This document shows, in pieces, positions 41,835 to 48,967 of a stretch of 64,000 bases of DNA (positions within the stretch are counted from its first letter, which is position 1; the number at the start of each line of letters is the position of its first letter). Source of the stretch: VAXT01 sp035318925. Lineage in GTDB: Bacteria > Actinomycetota > Thermoleophilia > Gaiellales > Gaiellaceae. The DNA is taken from NCBI GenBank assembly GCA_035318925.1, contig DATHDS010000011.1:1-64000 (forward strand). Reading direction: 5' to 3'. Position numbers and translations under genes: made by a program. The notes beneath the pieces were generated by a model, which was given only the letters and a program-made list of their open reading frames with translations, made no database searches and was not told the origin of the DNA.

Positions 41835-42054
41835 GTCCCGCGTCCGGATCGAGGTCGGCTTCGACGGGGGCCAGGTGATGAGCGCGCACGTCGAGACGGC
41901 GGCCGCGGACGAGCTCGAGCGGTCGCTCGCCGCCGGCGGAGGTGGCACGCTCCAGCTCGACGCCGAGGACGGCCGTTACACGGTCGCTCTCGCCAGGATC
42001 GTCTACGTCAAGCGTTTTTCCCGCGAGGGCCGGGTCGGATTCAGCGAGATCTAA
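41827..42054 (+). CDS. Small DUF3107-like protein
   Basis: A 75-residue product starting VAESRVRIEVGFDGGQVMSA from a GTG that overlaps mce by 8 bp. Size and pattern (a beta strand, helix LERSLAAGG, then ALARIVYVKRF) resemble the DUF3107 family of actinobacteria, which has no known function. Modest confidence in the family, good confidence that it is coding. Confidence 0.65.
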   Translation: MAESRVRIEVGFDGGQVMSAHVETAAADELERSLAAGGGGTLQLDAEDGRYTVALARIVYVKRFSREGRVGFSEI

Positions 42055-42092
42055 AGTTAGGGGACGCGCCGGTCCGGGCATTCCCCTTTGAG

Positions 42093-42671
42093 ATGACAGC
42101 GGAAGAGATGACGGCGGCCAACGGTCGCAACCCGGCCGCGAACGTGCGAGCGCTCGTCGAACGTGCGCAGCGGGGCGATCGCGCTGCGCTCGAGGAGCTC
42201 TACCTGCTCCATTTCGACCGCATCTACAGCTATCTGCACATGAGCGTCGGCAACCGCCACGACGCGGAGGACCTCACGACGCAGACCTTCGTCAGGATGC
42301 TGGAGGCGATCGGCCGGTTCCAGTGGCAGTCCGCTCCGTTCTCCGCCTGGCTGTTCCGGATCGCCCACAACCTCGCCATCGATCACTTTCGAGCCGGGCG
42401 GCGGGTGCGAGCCGAGGAGGACGTCCCAGAGCCGCGTGGCGCAGAGGAGTCGTCTGCCGAGGAGCAGGCGCTCGACTCGCTCGGTGACGCGGGAATGCTC
42501 GAGTTGATCGCGCGGCTCTCGGCCGAGCAGCGCCAGGTGTTGACGCTGAAGTTCCTGTTCGGCTTCGCGAATGCCGAAATCGCGGGCATCCTCGACAAGA
42601 GCGAAGGGGCCGTGAAGTCGCTCCAGCACCGGGCCCTCTCGGCGTTACAGAATCGCGTCGTCCGCACCTGA
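42093..42671 (+). CDS. ECF-type RNA polymerase sigma factor
   Basis: A 192-residue sigma factor with region 2 (LYLLHFDRIYSYLHMSVGNRHDAEDLTTQTFVRMLEAIGRF, then AWLFRIAHNLAIDHFR) and region 4 (LSAEQRQVLTLKFLFGFANAEIAGILDKSEGAVKSLQHRALSAL). No anti-sigma gene is adjacent, so the control is unknown. It starts at an ATG 38 bp after the preceding gene. Confidence 0.93.
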   Translation: MTAEEMTAANGRNPAANVRALVERAQRGDRAALEELYLLHFDRIYSYLHMSVGNRHDAEDLTTQTFVRMLEAIGRFQWQSAPFSAWLFRIAHNLAIDHFRAGRRVRAEEDVPEPRGAEESSAEEQALDSLGDAGMLELIARLSAEQRQVLTLKFLFGFANAEIAGILDKSEGAVKSLQHRALSALQNRVVRT

Positions 42672-42766
42672 ACGCGACGCAGAGTCGGCACGAAGTCGGC
42701 ACCCATGCGTGCGCTTTCCGCGGCTAGGATCGCGGTGGGGAGGAGGTCGGCGGTACCTTCTTTAGA

Positions 42767-43687
42767 GTGCCGCTCGACGTTGGACTCGTCGGCTTGCCGG
42801 GCTCCGGCAAGACCTCGCTCTTCACAGCCCTGACCGGGGCGCCTGCCGACGCGTACGGGAAGGCGCACGTCGGGATCGCGCCGATTCCGGATGAGCGCCT
42901 CGCCCCGGTTGCCGCGATCGAGAGCTCGGCGAAGACGACACCCGCCACGATCCGAGTGGTCGACCCGCCCGGCTTGAGCCCCGCGGTTCTGGGTGAGCTG
43001 CGGCGCTCCGATGCGCTGATCGCCGTGCTCGGCAACTTCGCCTCGAATTCCGATCCCGACCGCGACCGGCAAGAGCTCGAGCTCGAGCTCGTCGTCGCCG
43101 ACCGCGATCACGTTGAGAAGCGCCTGGAGCGAGTCCGCTCGCAAGCGAAGTCCGGCGATCCTCAGCTGCGCAAGGAGGTCGAGGAGCTCGAGCGGGTGCT
43201 CGCCCACGTCGAAGGCGGCAACTCGCTCAACGAGTACCCGGGCACGCTGCCGGCGGCGCTCGATCCGCTGACGACGAAGCCGCTGATCCCCATCGTCAAC
43301 GGAGCCGGTGGCTTCGACCTCAAGCTCGAAGCCGAGCTCGCCGAGCTTTCGGAGGAGGACGCATCCGAGTTTCGCGACGGCCCGGCGAGCTTCGAGGCGG
43401 TTCTCGCCGGAGTGTTCGACGGGGTCGGGTTGATCGTCTTCTTCACAGCGGGCGACACGGAAACCCGAGCCTGGACCCTGCGGCGGGGCCAGACCGCCCT
43501 CGACGCCGCCGCGACGATTCATACCGACATCGCCCGCGGCTTCATCCGCTGCGAAGTGATCGCCAGCAAGGACCTGGTCGAGGCGGGCAGCCGAGCCGAA
43601 GCCGCCCGCCGCGGCCAGCAGCGCCTCGAGGGCAAGGACTACGTCGTCGCCGACGGCGATGTCCTCAACGTGCGCTTCAACGTCTGA
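42767..43687 (+). CDS. YchF/Obg-type GTPase, divergent and short
   Basis: A 306-residue protein with G1 GLPGSGKTSLF, G3-like VDPPGL, a coiled-coil arm (about 95-150), and a C-terminal TGS-like domain (IVFFTAGDTETRAWTLRRGQTALDAAATIHTDIARGFIRCEVI ending YVVADGDVLNVRFNV, positions 215-306). YchF is usually about 363 residues with G4 NxxE; here that site reads NGAG, so nucleotide preference is unclear. TACCTT (42754-42759) lies 7 nt before the GTG. Confidence 0.85.
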   Translation: MPLDVGLVGLPGSGKTSLFTALTGAPADAYGKAHVGIAPIPDERLAPVAAIESSAKTTPATIRVVDPPGLSPAVLGELRRSDALIAVLGNFASNSDPDRDRQELELELVVADRDHVEKRLERVRSQAKSGDPQLRKEVEELERVLAHVEGGNSLNEYPGTLPAALDPLTTKPLIPIVNGAGGFDLKLEAELAELSEEDASEFRDGPASFEAVLAGVFDGVGLIVFFTAGDTETRAWTLRRGQTALDAAATIHTDIARGFIRCEVIASKDLVEAGSRAEAARRGQQRLEGKDYVVADGDVLNVRFNV

Positions 43688-43690
43688 TCG

Positions 43691-43747
43691 CTAGCAGCAA
43701 CCGCCGCCGCAGCAACCGCCGCCTTCGCAACAGGACAGGGCAGTCAT
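43691..43747 (-). CDS. 18-residue Cys-rich peptide, possible metal/metalloid-binding
   Basis: The complete product is MTALSCCEGGGCCGGGCC: six Cys in three adjacent pairs among 18 residues, spaced by Gly. A textbook ribosome-binding site (AAAGGAGG) lies 5 bp before the ATG. The promoter block upstream matches that of arsR. Vicinal Cys pairs are ideal As(III), Cu(I) or Zn ligands, so a metallothionein-like or chaperone role is plausible. It lies 3 bp from the convergent YchF stop. I do not recognise a named family. Being so short, chance coding cannot be fully excluded, but the RBS and promoter argue against it. Confidence 0.65.
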   Translation of the reverse strand: MTALSCCEGGGCCGGGCC

Positions 43748-43786
43748 CGCTTCCTCCTTTCATCGAAGGATGTCGATGCAACGCTA

Positions 43787-43830
43787 GTTGCTATATTGAT
43801 AAGTGTCGTGATTGTATACTTGACGCAAGG
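43787..43830 (-). promoter_or_regulatory. Promoter/operator block of the Cys-rich peptide gene
   Basis: Read on the minus strand it begins CCTTGCGT, contains the -10-like TACAAT (43811-43816) and CGACACTTATCAAT. Aligned without gaps to 46079-46122, 32 of 44 bases agree. The 10-mer GACACTTATC here is the exact reverse complement of GATAAGTGTC at the other site, as expected for a semi-palindromic operator. Confidence 0.6.
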
Positions 43831-43837
43831 GACGAAC

Positions 43838-43978
43838 TCATCTAGAATCCTTCTTAATGGTTTGGCTATCCGCTTTCTTGACTTCTTTCTTGGCCCTAGT
43901 TACGACTCGTTTCGGGAACAGGCGCTTTAGGGCTTCCTCGGTGGTCAGTTCGGCTGGCGGCTTTCGCGGTCTACCCAT
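43838..43978 (-). CDS. Small basic protein divergent from transposase
   Basis: The 46-residue product starts MGRPRKPPAELTTEEALKRL and ends with Lys-rich residues (KKADSQTIKKDSR). AAGGAG lies 6 bp before the ATG. Its start is 12 bp from the divergent transposase start, and the near-palindromic AGGAGGCTCCT between them gives a ribosome-binding site on both strands. It may be an IS accessory protein; I recognise no domain. Confidence 0.55.
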   Translation of the reverse strand: MGRPRKPPAELTTEEALKRLFPKRVVTRAKKEVKKADSQTIKKDSR

Positions 43979-43990
43979 AGGAGGCTCCTT

Positions 43991-44914
43991 GTGAGCGCGG
44001 TTGAGCAGGAGTTCGATCTAGTCCAACTGATCGAGCAGTTCGGTTCCGAGGACCGCTGCCACGAATACCTAGAGGGGCTTCGCTGGCCCGACGGCGTGAA
44101 ATGCCCACGCTGCGAGTCGGACAAAATCTCGAGGATCGCCAAACGCCGGCAGTTCGATTGCGACTCATGCCGCTACCAGTTCTCGGTTCGCGTCGGGACG
44201 CTCTTTCACGACTCCAAGCTCCCCTTGTGGAAGTGGTTCCTGGCCGTCTACGTCATGGGCGAGTCCAAGAAGGGCATCAGCGCTAACCAGTTGAAACGGA
44301 TGCTCGGCGTGTCGTACAAGACCGCGTGGTACCTCTGTCACCGAATTCGCGCCGCGATGCACGACGAGAGCGGGGTACTTCTTGACGGCATCGTGGAGGC
44401 CGACGAAACCTACGTCGGCGGCAAGCTCGGAGGGTTCAAGTCCAAGAAGGACTCTGCGCGGCATCGGCGCGACAATAAGACCGTCGTTCTCGGCGCCGTC
44501 GAGCGCGGCGGCAAGGTTCGGCCGCGCGTTGCTCCCGACGCCTCTAGTAAGTCGATCAAGGGCTTCCTGGCCGACGTTGTGAGCGACGACGCGGAAGCGA
44601 TCTACACAGACTCCAACCGCGCCTATCGCGGCATCGCTGACGAGAACACCGAGCATGAGTGGGTCAATCACTCGGCAGATGAATGGGTACGCGGCCAGAT
44701 CCATACGAACACGGTCGAGTCCGTGTGGAGCCTGTTCGACCGATCGGTTATCGGCGCATACCACAAGCTCTCCGTCAAACACCTTCCCGCTTACCTTGAC
44801 GAGGCAGCGTTCCGCTGGAACAACAGGACGAACCCGTTTCTCTTCCGCGACACCGTCCTCGCACTGGTCGAGGGCGACGCGCTGACGTACAAAGAGCTCG
44901 TCGCTTCCAAATAG
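43991..44914 (+). CDS. IS1595-family (ISXO2-like) transposase
   Basis: A 307-residue DDE-type transposase. An N-terminal zinc ribbon (CPRCESDKISR then CDSC) is followed by WKWFLAVYVMGESKKGISANQLKRMLGVSYKTAWYLCHRIR, the catalytic Asp in EADETYVGG, second Asp in YTDSNRAYRG, and NTVESVWSLFDR with the third acidic/Asn position. Apparently intact. GTG start with AGGAGG upstream. Clear terminal inverted repeats or a target duplication were not found, so element ends are undefined. GC is lower than in the flanks. Confidence 0.9.
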   Translation: MSAVEQEFDLVQLIEQFGSEDRCHEYLEGLRWPDGVKCPRCESDKISRIAKRRQFDCDSCRYQFSVRVGTLFHDSKLPLWKWFLAVYVMGESKKGISANQLKRMLGVSYKTAWYLCHRIRAAMHDESGVLLDGIVEADETYVGGKLGGFKSKKDSARHRRDNKTVVLGAVERGGKVRPRVAPDASSKSIKGFLADVVSDDAEAIYTDSNRAYRGIADENTEHEWVNHSADEWVRGQIHTNTVESVWSLFDRSVIGAYHKLSVKHLPAYLDEAAFRWNNRTNPFLFRDTVLALVEGDALTYKELVASK

Positions 44915-44924
44915 GCCATTTGCA

Positions 44925-44986
44925 GGACCTCTGTTGTCCGAGAGGTCCGATGAAATGGAACGAGGCGACCGTTGCGGGTCGCCTCG
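44925..44986. terminator. Two perfect hairpins between transposase and tRNA-Thr
   Basis: GGACCTCT/AGAGGTCC (44925-44948, 8-nt loop) and CGAGGCGACC/GGTCGCCTCG (44961-44986, 6-nt loop) are perfect stems of 8 and 10 bp. The second ends 2 bases before tRNA-Thr. They probably stop transposase transcripts, or mark an element end. No T-tract follows either. Confidence 0.5.
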
Positions 44987-44988
44987 TG

Positions 44989-45061
44989 GTGGGCGTAGCT
45001 CAATCGGCAGAGCCCCGGATTTGTAATCCGGTGGTTGCGGGTTCGGTCCCCGTCGCCCACC
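44989..45061 (+). tRNA. tRNA-Thr (TGT)
   Basis: Cloverleaf: acceptor GTGGGCG/CGCCCAC, D-arm GCTC/GAGC, anticodon stem CCGGA/TCCGG with loop TTTGTAA (anticodon TGT), T-arm GCGGG-TTCGGTC-CCCGT with one G-T pair. The discriminator base is C and CCA is not encoded. It is flanked by the transposase and a low-GC gene. Confidence 0.9.
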
Positions 45062-45177
45062 TTTAACTCTAGTCCTCATTCGGCTGCCGTGGTGGGCTTC
45101 CTCCAAAACTCGCAGACGCATCGGACGTTGGTCCCTACTAACTTGAACCGAGAGCTCGTAGCGCCGAAGTCGTGACA

Positions 45178-46059
45178 TTACGGCTCTCGCCTTCCGGCTT
45201 CAGCCTTCTGGATCTTGTCCACAAGCGTTTGACCGTTATTTAGCGCTCCCGTCTCGAACCTTCGCAACGTCTTTACTACGCCGTCGAGCGCCGCGCTCTG
45301 CCGTCGACACGCCAGGGTTACCGTTCTCGCGAGGTTCTGCCTCTCTATATCCCTGACTGTTTCGCAATAGCCATTGACTGACACGATGGTCTCAGCCGTT
45401 GTCTCGCGGCTATCTAGCAACACCTGAGCGAATTCTTTAGCTGCACCTATGTCCTCGTCGGTTTGAATGTCCGCCGACCCAACTACGCCTTCAGTGTTCC
45501 TCCTGATTTCCTTTACGACGGCGTCGAGCAGTTCAAGGCGCTTTTCGGTGAAGACAGCGCTCTTGTGGATTTCTCTTGCAGAGCGGTTTGCGAGCCGCTG
45601 TTTCTTTCGCCCGCTCTTTCCTGCTGACCTTTCCATCCGTTTAGCGTGCCTCCCTAGCTTCTCGCCAAGTCTTTCTGTGTCGGCATTGAGCTTGTTAAGG
45701 ACCTCAATGAACCTCTCGTTTGCGTGAGTGGCGTCCGGCTCGTAATCGAGTAGCCCTGGTGGCTCGGTTGAAACCCACGAAGCGGTTGTGTCGCGGTGTT
45801 CGAGATAACGACGAAAGCCACGGACAACGTCGTATCCGATCACCGCTAGCGCGGCAAGCAGCATCGCGATTAGGAGAACGATGAGAGTGATAGCTAGCGG
45901 TTTGGGCATCTTCCATTCCTGCACCTGGAAGAGGGCGAGGAGAAGCCCGATTGATGCGCTTGCAAGCGCCGCGCTGATGCCGATGCGAGCCGACGCGCCC
46001 GACTCCCACCAGGAGGGGCCAGCTCTCTTCGTTGTATTGATAGATTTCGATGTACCCAT
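45178..46059 (-). CDS. Hypothetical two-helix membrane protein with coiled-coil
   Basis: A 293-residue product of no recognised family. Two membrane helices (about 26-45 and 54-78) are followed by a long, charged, helical cytoplasmic region (about 100-290) rich in Lys, Arg and Glu. GC is well below the window average, which suggests horizontal origin. It lies between tRNA-Thr and the divergent arsR. The 117 bp between it and the tRNA hold nothing I can support. Confidence 0.75.
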   Translation of the reverse strand: MGTSKSINTTKRAGPSWWESGASARIGISAALASASIGLLLALFQVQEWKMPKPLAITLIVLLIAMLLAALAVIGYDVVRGFRRYLEHRDTTASWVSTEPPGLLDYEPDATHANERFIEVLNKLNADTERLGEKLGRHAKRMERSAGKSGRKKQRLANRSAREIHKSAVFTEKRLELLDAVVKEIRRNTEGVVGSADIQTDEDIGAAKEFAQVLLDSRETTAETIVSVNGYCETVRDIERQNLARTVTLACRRQSAALDGVVKTLRRFETGALNNGQTLVDKIQKAEAGRREP

Positions 46060-46078
46060 GAGGCCCGATCAGAGTCTA

Positions 46079-46122
46079 CCTTGCGTGTAGTACACAATCC
46101 CGATAAGTGTCAATGAAGAAAA
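46079..46122 (+). promoter_or_regulatory. arsR promoter/operator block
   Basis: It begins CCTTGCGT, contains the -10-like CACAAT (46093-46098) 8 nt before the GTG at 46107, and GATAAGTGTC at the start codon itself. 32 of 44 bases match the Cys-rich peptide promoter (43787-43830, minus). An ArsR bound here would cover the transcription and translation start. Confidence 0.6.
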
Positions 46123-46484
46123 TCGCCACGGTCACCTGTTGTTCCCCCGGAGCCCCACCGCTGCGGGCGAAGGAGTTCGAGGATTTGTCAACGCGCTTCA
46201 AGGCTCTCGCCGATCCGACGAGGCTTGCGATCGTGAACCGCCTTGCGAACCGCGGAGACGCCTGCGTCTGCGAGTTCAATTCGCTCGGGCTCTCGCAGCC
46301 GACGATCTCGCACCACCTGCGCATCCTGCGCGAGGCGGGGTTGATCGAGGTCGCGCGCAAGCGCGGGACCTGGGTCTTCTACCGGCTCGTCCCCGAGGCC
46401 GTCGAGGCGCTCGCCTTCGCGCTCGGCGGCGCACCGGCGCCGGAGCTCGTCCTCGCCACCGCAGAGAGCACCGTTGCCCGCTAG
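46107..46484 (+). CDS. arsR: ArsR-family metalloregulator
   Basis: A 125-residue ArsR/SmtB repressor: helix-turn-helix region LADPTRLAIVNRLANRGDACVCEFNSLGLSQPTISHHLRILREAGL. Candidate As(III) ligands are the N-terminal Cys pair in TVTCCSPG and CVC at the recognition region, as in type-1 ArsR. The GTG at 46107 fits a leaderless start; the ATG at 46113 is the alternative. Its stop overlaps arsC by 11 bp. Confidence 0.92.
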   Translation: MSMKKIATVTCCSPGAPPLRAKEFEDLSTRFKALADPTRLAIVNRLANRGDACVCEFNSLGLSQPTISHHLRILREAGLIEVARKRGTWVFYRLVPEAVEALAFALGGAPAPELVLATAESTVAR

Positions 46485-46851
46485 CCGCGTGCTCTTCGTC
46501 TGCATCGGCAATGCGGGCCGCTCGCAGATGGCGCAGGCGTTCTATGAGCGAACAGGCGGCGAGGCACGCTCGGCGGGGACGCAACCGTCACCCGCTGTGC
46601 ACCCGGAGGTCGTCGAGGTCATGCGCGAGCTCGGGATCGACCTCGAGGGACGCATGCCGCACAAGCTCTCGACGGAGGACGTCGAGTGGGCCGAGCTGGT
46701 CGTGACGATGGGCTGCGGCGACGCCTGCCCCGTTCTGCCCGGCAAGAAGTATCTCGACTGGAACCTTCAGGACCCCGCGGGGACGCCGGTCGAGGTCGTG
46801 CGCGGGATCCGCGACAAGATCGCCGGTCTCGTCGACGAGCTTCCGCGCTAG
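46474..46851 (+). CDS. arsC: Arsenate reductase, low-molecular-weight phosphatase type
   Basis: A 125-residue thiol-coupled arsenate reductase. It has the P-loop VCIGNAGRSQMAQAF with nucleophile C10, and TMGCGDACPVLPGKKYLDW with C81 and C85; pI258-type ArsC has its resolving Cys at 82 and 89. The DP motif is in LDWNLQDPAG. The start is TTG 46474, inside arsR; GTG 46489 would begin within the first strand. No arsenite efflux gene follows, so As(III) disposal must be elsewhere. Confidence 0.88.
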   Translation: MPASRVLFVCIGNAGRSQMAQAFYERTGGEARSAGTQPSPAVHPEVVEVMRELGIDLEGRMPHKLSTEDVEWAELVVTMGCGDACPVLPGKKYLDWNLQDPAGTPVEVVRGIRDKIAGLVDELPR

Positions 46852-47681
46852 TCCGGCACGGGTCGCGTCGCCGCGACCGCGTCGAGCTGGTTCGCGTGAT
46901 AGAGGACGGCGGCTTCGGCCGTGCGCGCGGTTCGGCTGTCGTGGTGCGATCCGACCGCGTGCAGGAGCTCTGCGCGAACCGCGGCCTCGAGCGGCGCGGC
47001 GCGCGCCTCGATCAGGCGCAGGCCGAGGTGGACGTGTCCGAGCAGCCGCCCCTCCTCGGTTGGGCGGAACGTCGGTCCGCGCGTGAGCTCGACGGTGCGT
47101 CCGACGTCGTGCAGAAGCGCCGCCGCCAGCAAGAGGTCGGTGCGCAGGCGCGGATGGAGCTGCGCGACCTCGCGGCAGATCGTCGTCACGCCGACCGTGT
47201 GCTCGAGCAGGCCTCCGGCGTAGCTGTGATGCCCCTCGACCGTCGCCGGCAGTGAGCGCAGCCGGCCGCGCAGCTCGTTGTCCTCGAAGAATCGCCCGAC
47301 CGCGGCCTTCAGCCCGGGGTGCGAGATCTCGCCGGCGAGGAACTCGAGGAAGCCGTCCAGTTCGGCGGCGTCGCGGCGCATCGCCGGCGCGAGCGAGGCC
47401 GGGTCGAGGTCTTCCGCGGGCTCTAGCGAGCGCACCTCGAGCTGGAGGCGATCACGGAAACGATCGACCCGCCCGAGCACCCGAACCGCGTCGCCCTCGG
47501 CGAAGCGGCTGTCCAGGAGGTCGACGTCGGTCCACACCCGCGCTTCGATCCGCCCGCTCGGGTCGACGAGCTCGAGCGCCAGGTACGCCGCGCCGCCGCG
47601 TGTCGTCAGGCGCTCCTTCTTCGCGACCGCGTAGACGCCCTCGACGACCCGGTCCTGCTCGAGCTCGGCGATCGCAGACAC
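46848..47681 (-). CDS. YhaM-like 3'-5' exoribonuclease (OB fold plus HD domain)
   Basis: A 277-residue protein. Residues 1-90 form an OB-type nucleic-acid-binding domain (YLALELVDPSGRIEARVW). The HD domain follows with VEGHHSYAGGLLEHTVGV, AAALLHDVGRTVEL and HAVGSHHDS. This order is that of YhaM/CBF1, which degrades RNA from the 3' end. Its stop overlaps arsC's by 4 bp, convergent. Confidence 0.85.
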   Translation of the reverse strand: MSAIAELEQDRVVEGVYAVAKKERLTTRGGAAYLALELVDPSGRIEARVWTDVDLLDSRFAEGDAVRVLGRVDRFRDRLQLEVRSLEPAEDLDPASLAPAMRRDAAELDGFLEFLAGEISHPGLKAAVGRFFEDNELRGRLRSLPATVEGHHSYAGGLLEHTVGVTTICREVAQLHPRLRTDLLLAAALLHDVGRTVELTRGPTFRPTEEGRLLGHVHLGLRLIEARAAPLEAAVRAELLHAVGSHHDSRTARTAEAAVLYHANQLDAVAATRPVPD

Positions 47682-47884
47682 GCACTGAGTCTAGGCCCGG
47701 AAACGGACGTGTCGCGTGCGTTCCTGGGGCGTCGCTGGCGGTGCGGGGCCGGAGGGAACAGTGCTGCGTGGCACGGGCCCGGAGAGCACCGTGCCGCGAG
47801 CGACGTCAGGTGCGGCGGAGCCGGGCTTGGCCCGGCGGGAGCCGACACCGGCCAGGGGCGCACGCGATGCTACGGTCCGCCGCG

Positions 47885-48967
47885 ATGGCCGACGTGAAGC
47901 CGTTTCGAGCCCTCCGCTACAACAGTGAGCGGGCGGGGCCTCTATCGACCCTCGTCGCGCCGCCGTACGACGTGATCGACCCGGCGCAGCGCGCCGCCTT
48001 GCTCGCGAAGAGCCCGCACAACGTGGTGCATCTGACGCTGCCCGACTCGGAGGAAGAGGCCGGCCGAAGCTTCCGTGAGTGGCGCGAGGAAGGGATCCTC
48101 GTGCCGGAGGAGCGGGGCTTCTGGGCGCTCTCCCAGGACTACGTCGGCCCGGACGGCGTCGCTCGCACGCGCGCGGGCCTGGTCAGCTCGCTGCGGATCG
48201 AGCCCTACGAGGCCGGCACGGTCCTGCCGCACGAGCGAACGCATCGCGGGCCGAAAGAGGGCCGGCTCCGCCTGCTGCGCGAGGTGCGCGCCGAGCTCGA
48301 GCCGATCTTCCTGCTCTATGAGGGCGCCGCTCCCGCCGAGACGCCCGGGCGCCCCCCAGACCTCGAGGTCGAGGGCACGCGGCTCTGGCGGCTGGCCGAC
48401 GAGCAGCTCGGTGTGGCCTTTGCCGACCGGCCGCTCCTGATCGCAGACGGGCATCACCGCTACGAAACTGCGCTCGCATACCACCAGGAGGTTGGAACCC
48501 CGGCCAGCGGATACATGATGGTCGTGCTCGTCAGCCTCGAGGATCCCGGCCTCACGATCTTCGCCACGCACCGTGTTTTTCGGGAGCCTCCGCAAGGGGA
48601 TCTGCTCATGGGCGATCCGCGGCCGGACCCCGAGTCGGCGCTCCGTGAGCTCGGCGAGCTGCCCCGAGAGCGCGCCGCGGTCGTCGTCTACGACGGGACC
48701 ACCGAGCTCGCGGTCGACGGCGCCGGCGAGCTCGACGTCCAGCTCGTCGACCGGCTCGGCCACGAGGGTCTCTCGTACACGGCCGATTGGCGCGACGCGG
48801 TTCGCGCGGTCGACGAGGGCGAGGCCGCCGTGGCCGTCCTGATGCGGCCCACCCGGATCGAGGACGTCTTCCAGATTGCGGCGCGCGGCGAGACGATGCC
48901 CCAGAAGAGCACCTACTTCTATCCCAAGCTGGTCTCGGGCCTGCTCTTCCACCCACTCGAGCCGTGA
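47885..48967 (+). CDS. DUF1015 family protein
   Basis: A 360-residue protein beginning ADVKPFRALRYN with LVAPPYDVIDPAQRAAL, and LLIADGHHRYETALAYHQE and FQIAARGETMPQKSTYFYPKL later: the DUF1015 hallmarks. The family is widespread, possibly linked to amino-acid metabolism, and not characterised to my knowledge. TACGGT (47871-47876) lies 8 nt before the ATG. The 203 bp upstream hold no gene; they contain GTGCC/GGCAC-rich imperfect repeats. Confidence 0.88.
   Translation: MADVKPFRALRYNSERAGPLSTLVAPPYDVIDPAQRAALLAKSPHNVVHLTLPDSEEEAGRSFREWREEGILVPEERGFWALSQDYVGPDGVARTRAGLVSSLRIEPYEAGTVLPHERTHRGPKEGRLRLLREVRAELEPIFLLYEGAAPAETPGRPPDLEVEGTRLWRLADEQLGVAFADRPLLIADGHHRYETALAYHQEVGTPASGYMMVVLVSLEDPGLTIFATHRVFREPPQGDLLMGDPRPDPESALRELGELPRERAAVVVYDGTTELAVDGAGELDVQLVDRLGHEGLSYTADWRDAVRAVDEGEAAVAVLMRPTRIEDVFQIAARGETMPQKSTYFYPKLVSGLLFHPLEP

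Noticed and set aside
45076..45177. Open stretch after the stop of the membrane gene (minus), translating to a short Cys-containing sequence.
   Set aside because: The separating codon is TAA, not TGA, there is no start codon or ribosome-binding site, and no SECIS-like hairpin.
44165..45178. Minus-strand frame of 337 codons across the transposase and tRNA-Thr.
   Set aside because: Antisense to a clear transposase and to a tRNA.
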